From: an uncultured Rhizobiaceae group bacterium
GTDB taxonomy: Bacteria; Pseudomonadota; Alphaproteobacteria; Rhizobiales; Rhizobiaceae
Assembly: GCA_938044775.1 (NCBI GenBank)
Contig: CALIOE010000025.1
Span: 1-41,731, forward strand
Reading direction: 5' to 3'
Length of the DNA stretch: 41,731 nucleotides
Of the stretch, positions 39,975 through 41,731 are shown in pieces. A model generated the notes under the pieces. That model was not told the origin of the DNA. It did no database searches and saw only the letters and a list, made by a program, of their open reading frames with translations. The translations under genes and the position numbers were made by a program. Positions within the stretch are counted from its first letter, which is position 1. Every line of letters begins with the position of its first letter.

Positions 39975-41159
39975 GTGACCCTGCACGCCCCTCCATCACC
40001 AGACGATGTGAGGCACGATGAACCGGACGGCAAGCTGCGGATCGTGCATTGCTTTCGCTCACCCGTTGGCGGAATTTTTCGGCATGTCCGTGATCTGGTG
40101 GATGAGCAGATCAAAAATGGCCACGAGGTCGGCATCATCTGCGACAGCAACACCGGCGGTGCCTTTGAAGAGAGCCTCTTCGCTCAGCTGAAAGGGAGAT
40201 TGGCGCTTGGTTTGCACCGCATTCCCATGGATCGCGCAGTCGGCCCCTCGGATATCCGTGCGACGTGGCAATTATACAACAAAATCAGAAGCTTGAAGAT
40301 CGACGTTCTCCACTCACATGGAGCAAAGGGGGGCGCCTATGCGCGTCTTATTGGCACCGCCATGGGCTGGCTTGGCAAGCGGCCCGCGCGACTCTACTGC
40401 CCACATGGCGGATCGATTCACTATGATCAGACCCGATTGTCCGGGCGTATCTATTTTCGCCTGGAACGCTTTCTGGAGAGACTCACCGATCGTCTGATTT
40501 TTGTCAGCAGGTACGAGCGCGAGGGGTATTTTGCCAAGGTCGGCAAAACCAAATGCCCCCACAGCCTGATTTACAATGGCCTGCGCGAAGAAGAATTTGT
40601 ACCCGTGACTACCTCTCCCGATGCGGCCGACTTCGTTTACGTTGGTATGATGCGGGACCTCAAGGGCGTTGATTTGTTTCTGGAGGCTCTGCCCCTCGTT
40701 GCACGACAATCCGGCAGACCGGTCTCGGCCGTGCTCATCGGCGATGGGCCCGACCTGGACAGATACAGGCGCTTGGCTGACGGGCTCGGCAACAACGCGA
40801 CCACGACCTTTATGTCTCCCATGCCCGTGCGCGAGGCCCTCGCTCTGGGTAAATGCCTTGTGGTTCCATCCCGGGCGGAGAGCTTTCCTTACATTGTTCT
40901 CGAAACACTGGCAGCCCAACATCCGCTCATCGCCACCCGAGTCGGGGGCATTCCCGAAATCTATCAGGATCATTCGGACTCACTGGTCGAACCCGGCAGT
41001 CTCGCCGCGCTCTCCCAGGCAATGGAAATGTCGCTGCAACAGCCGGCAGACCCGGTCTTTGTGCTTGACCTCGCCGCCAACGTGGCTCGCAACTTCTCCT
41101 CCACGGCCATGGCCGACAAGGTCATGCAAGCCTATCGCGCAGCCCTAAACGACGCCTGA
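39975..41159 (+). CDS. Glycosyltransferase family 4 protein
   Basis: 394 residues from a GTG at 39975, directly after the wza-like stop. GT-B fold: N-terminal VHCFRSPVGGIFRHVRDLV, HSHGAKGG, CPHGGSIHY, and VSRYEREG; C-terminal VYVGMMRDLKGVDLF, IGDGPDLDRYR and the E-x7-E motif SRAESFPYIVLETLA followed by VGGIPEI. It transfers a sugar from a nucleotide donor to a growing lipid-linked glycan. Co-transcribed with the wza-like gene. Confidence 0.92.
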   Translation: MTLHAPPSPDDVRHDEPDGKLRIVHCFRSPVGGIFRHVRDLVDEQIKNGHEVGIICDSNTGGAFEESLFAQLKGRLALGLHRIPMDRAVGPSDIRATWQLYNKIRSLKIDVLHSHGAKGGAYARLIGTAMGWLGKRPARLYCPHGGSIHYDQTRLSGRIYFRLERFLERLTDRLIFVSRYEREGYFAKVGKTKCPHSLIYNGLREEEFVPVTTSPDAADFVYVGMMRDLKGVDLFLEALPLVARQSGRPVSAVLIGDGPDLDRYRRLADGLGNNATTTFMSPMPVREALALGKCLVVPSRAESFPYIVLETLAAQHPLIATRVGGIPEIYQDHSDSLVEPGSLAALSQAMEMSLQQPADPVFVLDLAANVARNFSSTAMADKVMQAYRAALNDA

Positions 41160-41237
41160 TCCTTAAAGGGTTCCTTAGGCCCTGCTGAGTAAAATGAGCA
41201 ATCTATTGGTGCAATAAATGAATCCCGAGAAAGCTCC

Positions 41238-41731
41238 ATGAGCGGCAACAGCCAACAGCCACAAGGTGGCGCCTTCAGCGTTGAAGCTGTTCTGGCAGCT
41301 GATGACGCCGTTTCTTCAACCGAGCGGCGGGCTGCAGTAAGGTTGAGCAACCGCGCTGAACAGGTAGCGCAGCAGTTTGCTGCCAACGCGATTTCGCCGG
41401 GAATCCTGGCCAGCGTTCTCAGAGTTGTTGAATTCCTGGCGGTGTGCGGCATCGGAATGGCCGTATACTTTTTCTACGTCGTACCGATGGACGGGGTTAA
41501 GACATTCTATTTGCTGACCTGTTTTCTGGGCGCCGTCCTGTCGCTTCTTGCCCTGCAGGCAGCGGACACGTATCAAGTGGCCAATCTGCGAACCAATATA
41601 CGTCAGCTTGGCCGGGTTCTGATCGCGTGGACACTGGTATTCTCTGTGCTTGCGCTCATCGGATTCTTTTTGCGCATCTCAAGTGACTTTTCGCGGGTCT
41701 GGTTTGGCAGCTGGTATCTCAGCGGCATCGC
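41238..41731 (+). CDS. Probable polyprenyl glycosylphosphotransferase, N-terminal part (cut by window edge)
   Basis: 165 codons from the ATG at 41238 (GAGAAAG eight bases upstream) run open to the end of the window. After a polar N-terminus come several membrane segments (VEFLAVCGIGMAVYFFYVV, FYLLTCFLGAVLSLLALQAA, VLIAWTLVFSVLALIGFFL) and the phrase SRVWFGSWYLSG. This is the usual membrane part of undecaprenyl-phosphate sugar-1-phosphate transferases (WcaJ/PssZ type), which start exopolysaccharide synthesis. The catalytic domain lies outside the window, so the call rests on the N-terminus and the neighbours. Confidence 0.75.
   Translation, partial: MSGNSQQPQGGAFSVEAVLAADDAVSSTERRAAVRLSNRAEQVAQQFAANAISPGILASVLRVVEFLAVCGIGMAVYFFYVVPMDGVKTFYLLTCFLGAVLSLLALQAADTYQVANLRTNIRQLGRVLIAWTLVFSVLALIGFFLRISSDFSRVWFGSWYLSGI

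Overview
The window looks like chromosomal or large-replicon DNA from an alphaproteobacterium, most likely a Hyphomicrobiales/Rhizobiales-type organism. The basis is the Cox15-type haem A synthase, a DUF2842 protein, a MocR-type TauR regulator, a sulfoacetaldehyde acetyltransferase (Xsc) operon, the release factor 2 sequence type and overall codon use. This is inferred from protein character only; no rRNA gene is present.

Bases 1-10.4 kb carry a rearranged ebo cluster (eboA, eboB, eboD, eboE, eboC on +, eboF convergent on -). The known ebo families are linked to making or exporting a periplasmic metabolite. Here the cluster is split by a TVP38/DedA-like membrane protein, a FadR-type GntR regulator, an exported PQQ-type sugar dehydrogenase, an exported cytochrome c and a TMEM220-like membrane protein. 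A good terminator follows the dehydrogenase. A sterol-desaturase-family hydroxylase follows at 10.8 kb.

Bases 11.9-20.2 kb are an accessory region. It holds a small secreted protein, a GNAT acetyltransferase with a strong Shine-Dalgarno facing an AUC codon, two tandem short-chain dehydrogenases divergent from an AraC-type regulator, three strange tRNA genes (anticodons UGG, UUC, GUA; the last lacks a D arm), a MATE exporter, an unrecognised small helical protein with a 4 x 13 bp tandem repeat in front of it, an unrecognised 245-residue protein and another GNAT enzyme.

Bases 20.6-30.1 kb combine a mannose-1-phosphate guanylyltransferase/isomerase homologue whose nucleotidyltransferase motif is destroyed with a sulfonate-sulfur module on the minus strand: xsc, tauE, soeB, soeC. 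The molybdenum catalytic gene soeA is missing, and a decayed 56-codon remnant of its 5' end sits exactly where the gene should be. A MocR/TauR regulator with TauR-like boxes in its promoter lies further upstream, separated by a small secreted protein and a GH25 muramidase.

Bases 30.2-35.9 kb are housekeeping genes: moaA, prfB (without the programmed frameshift site), recJ, ctaA and a DUF2842 gene. Bases 35.9-41.7 kb start an exopolysaccharide locus: polysaccharide deacetylase, an ExoP/Wzc-like chain-length protein with a dead ATPase domain, a Tat-type lipoprotein of the Wza family, a GT4 glycosyltransferase, and the start of a probable polyprenyl glycosylphosphotransferase cut by the window edge.
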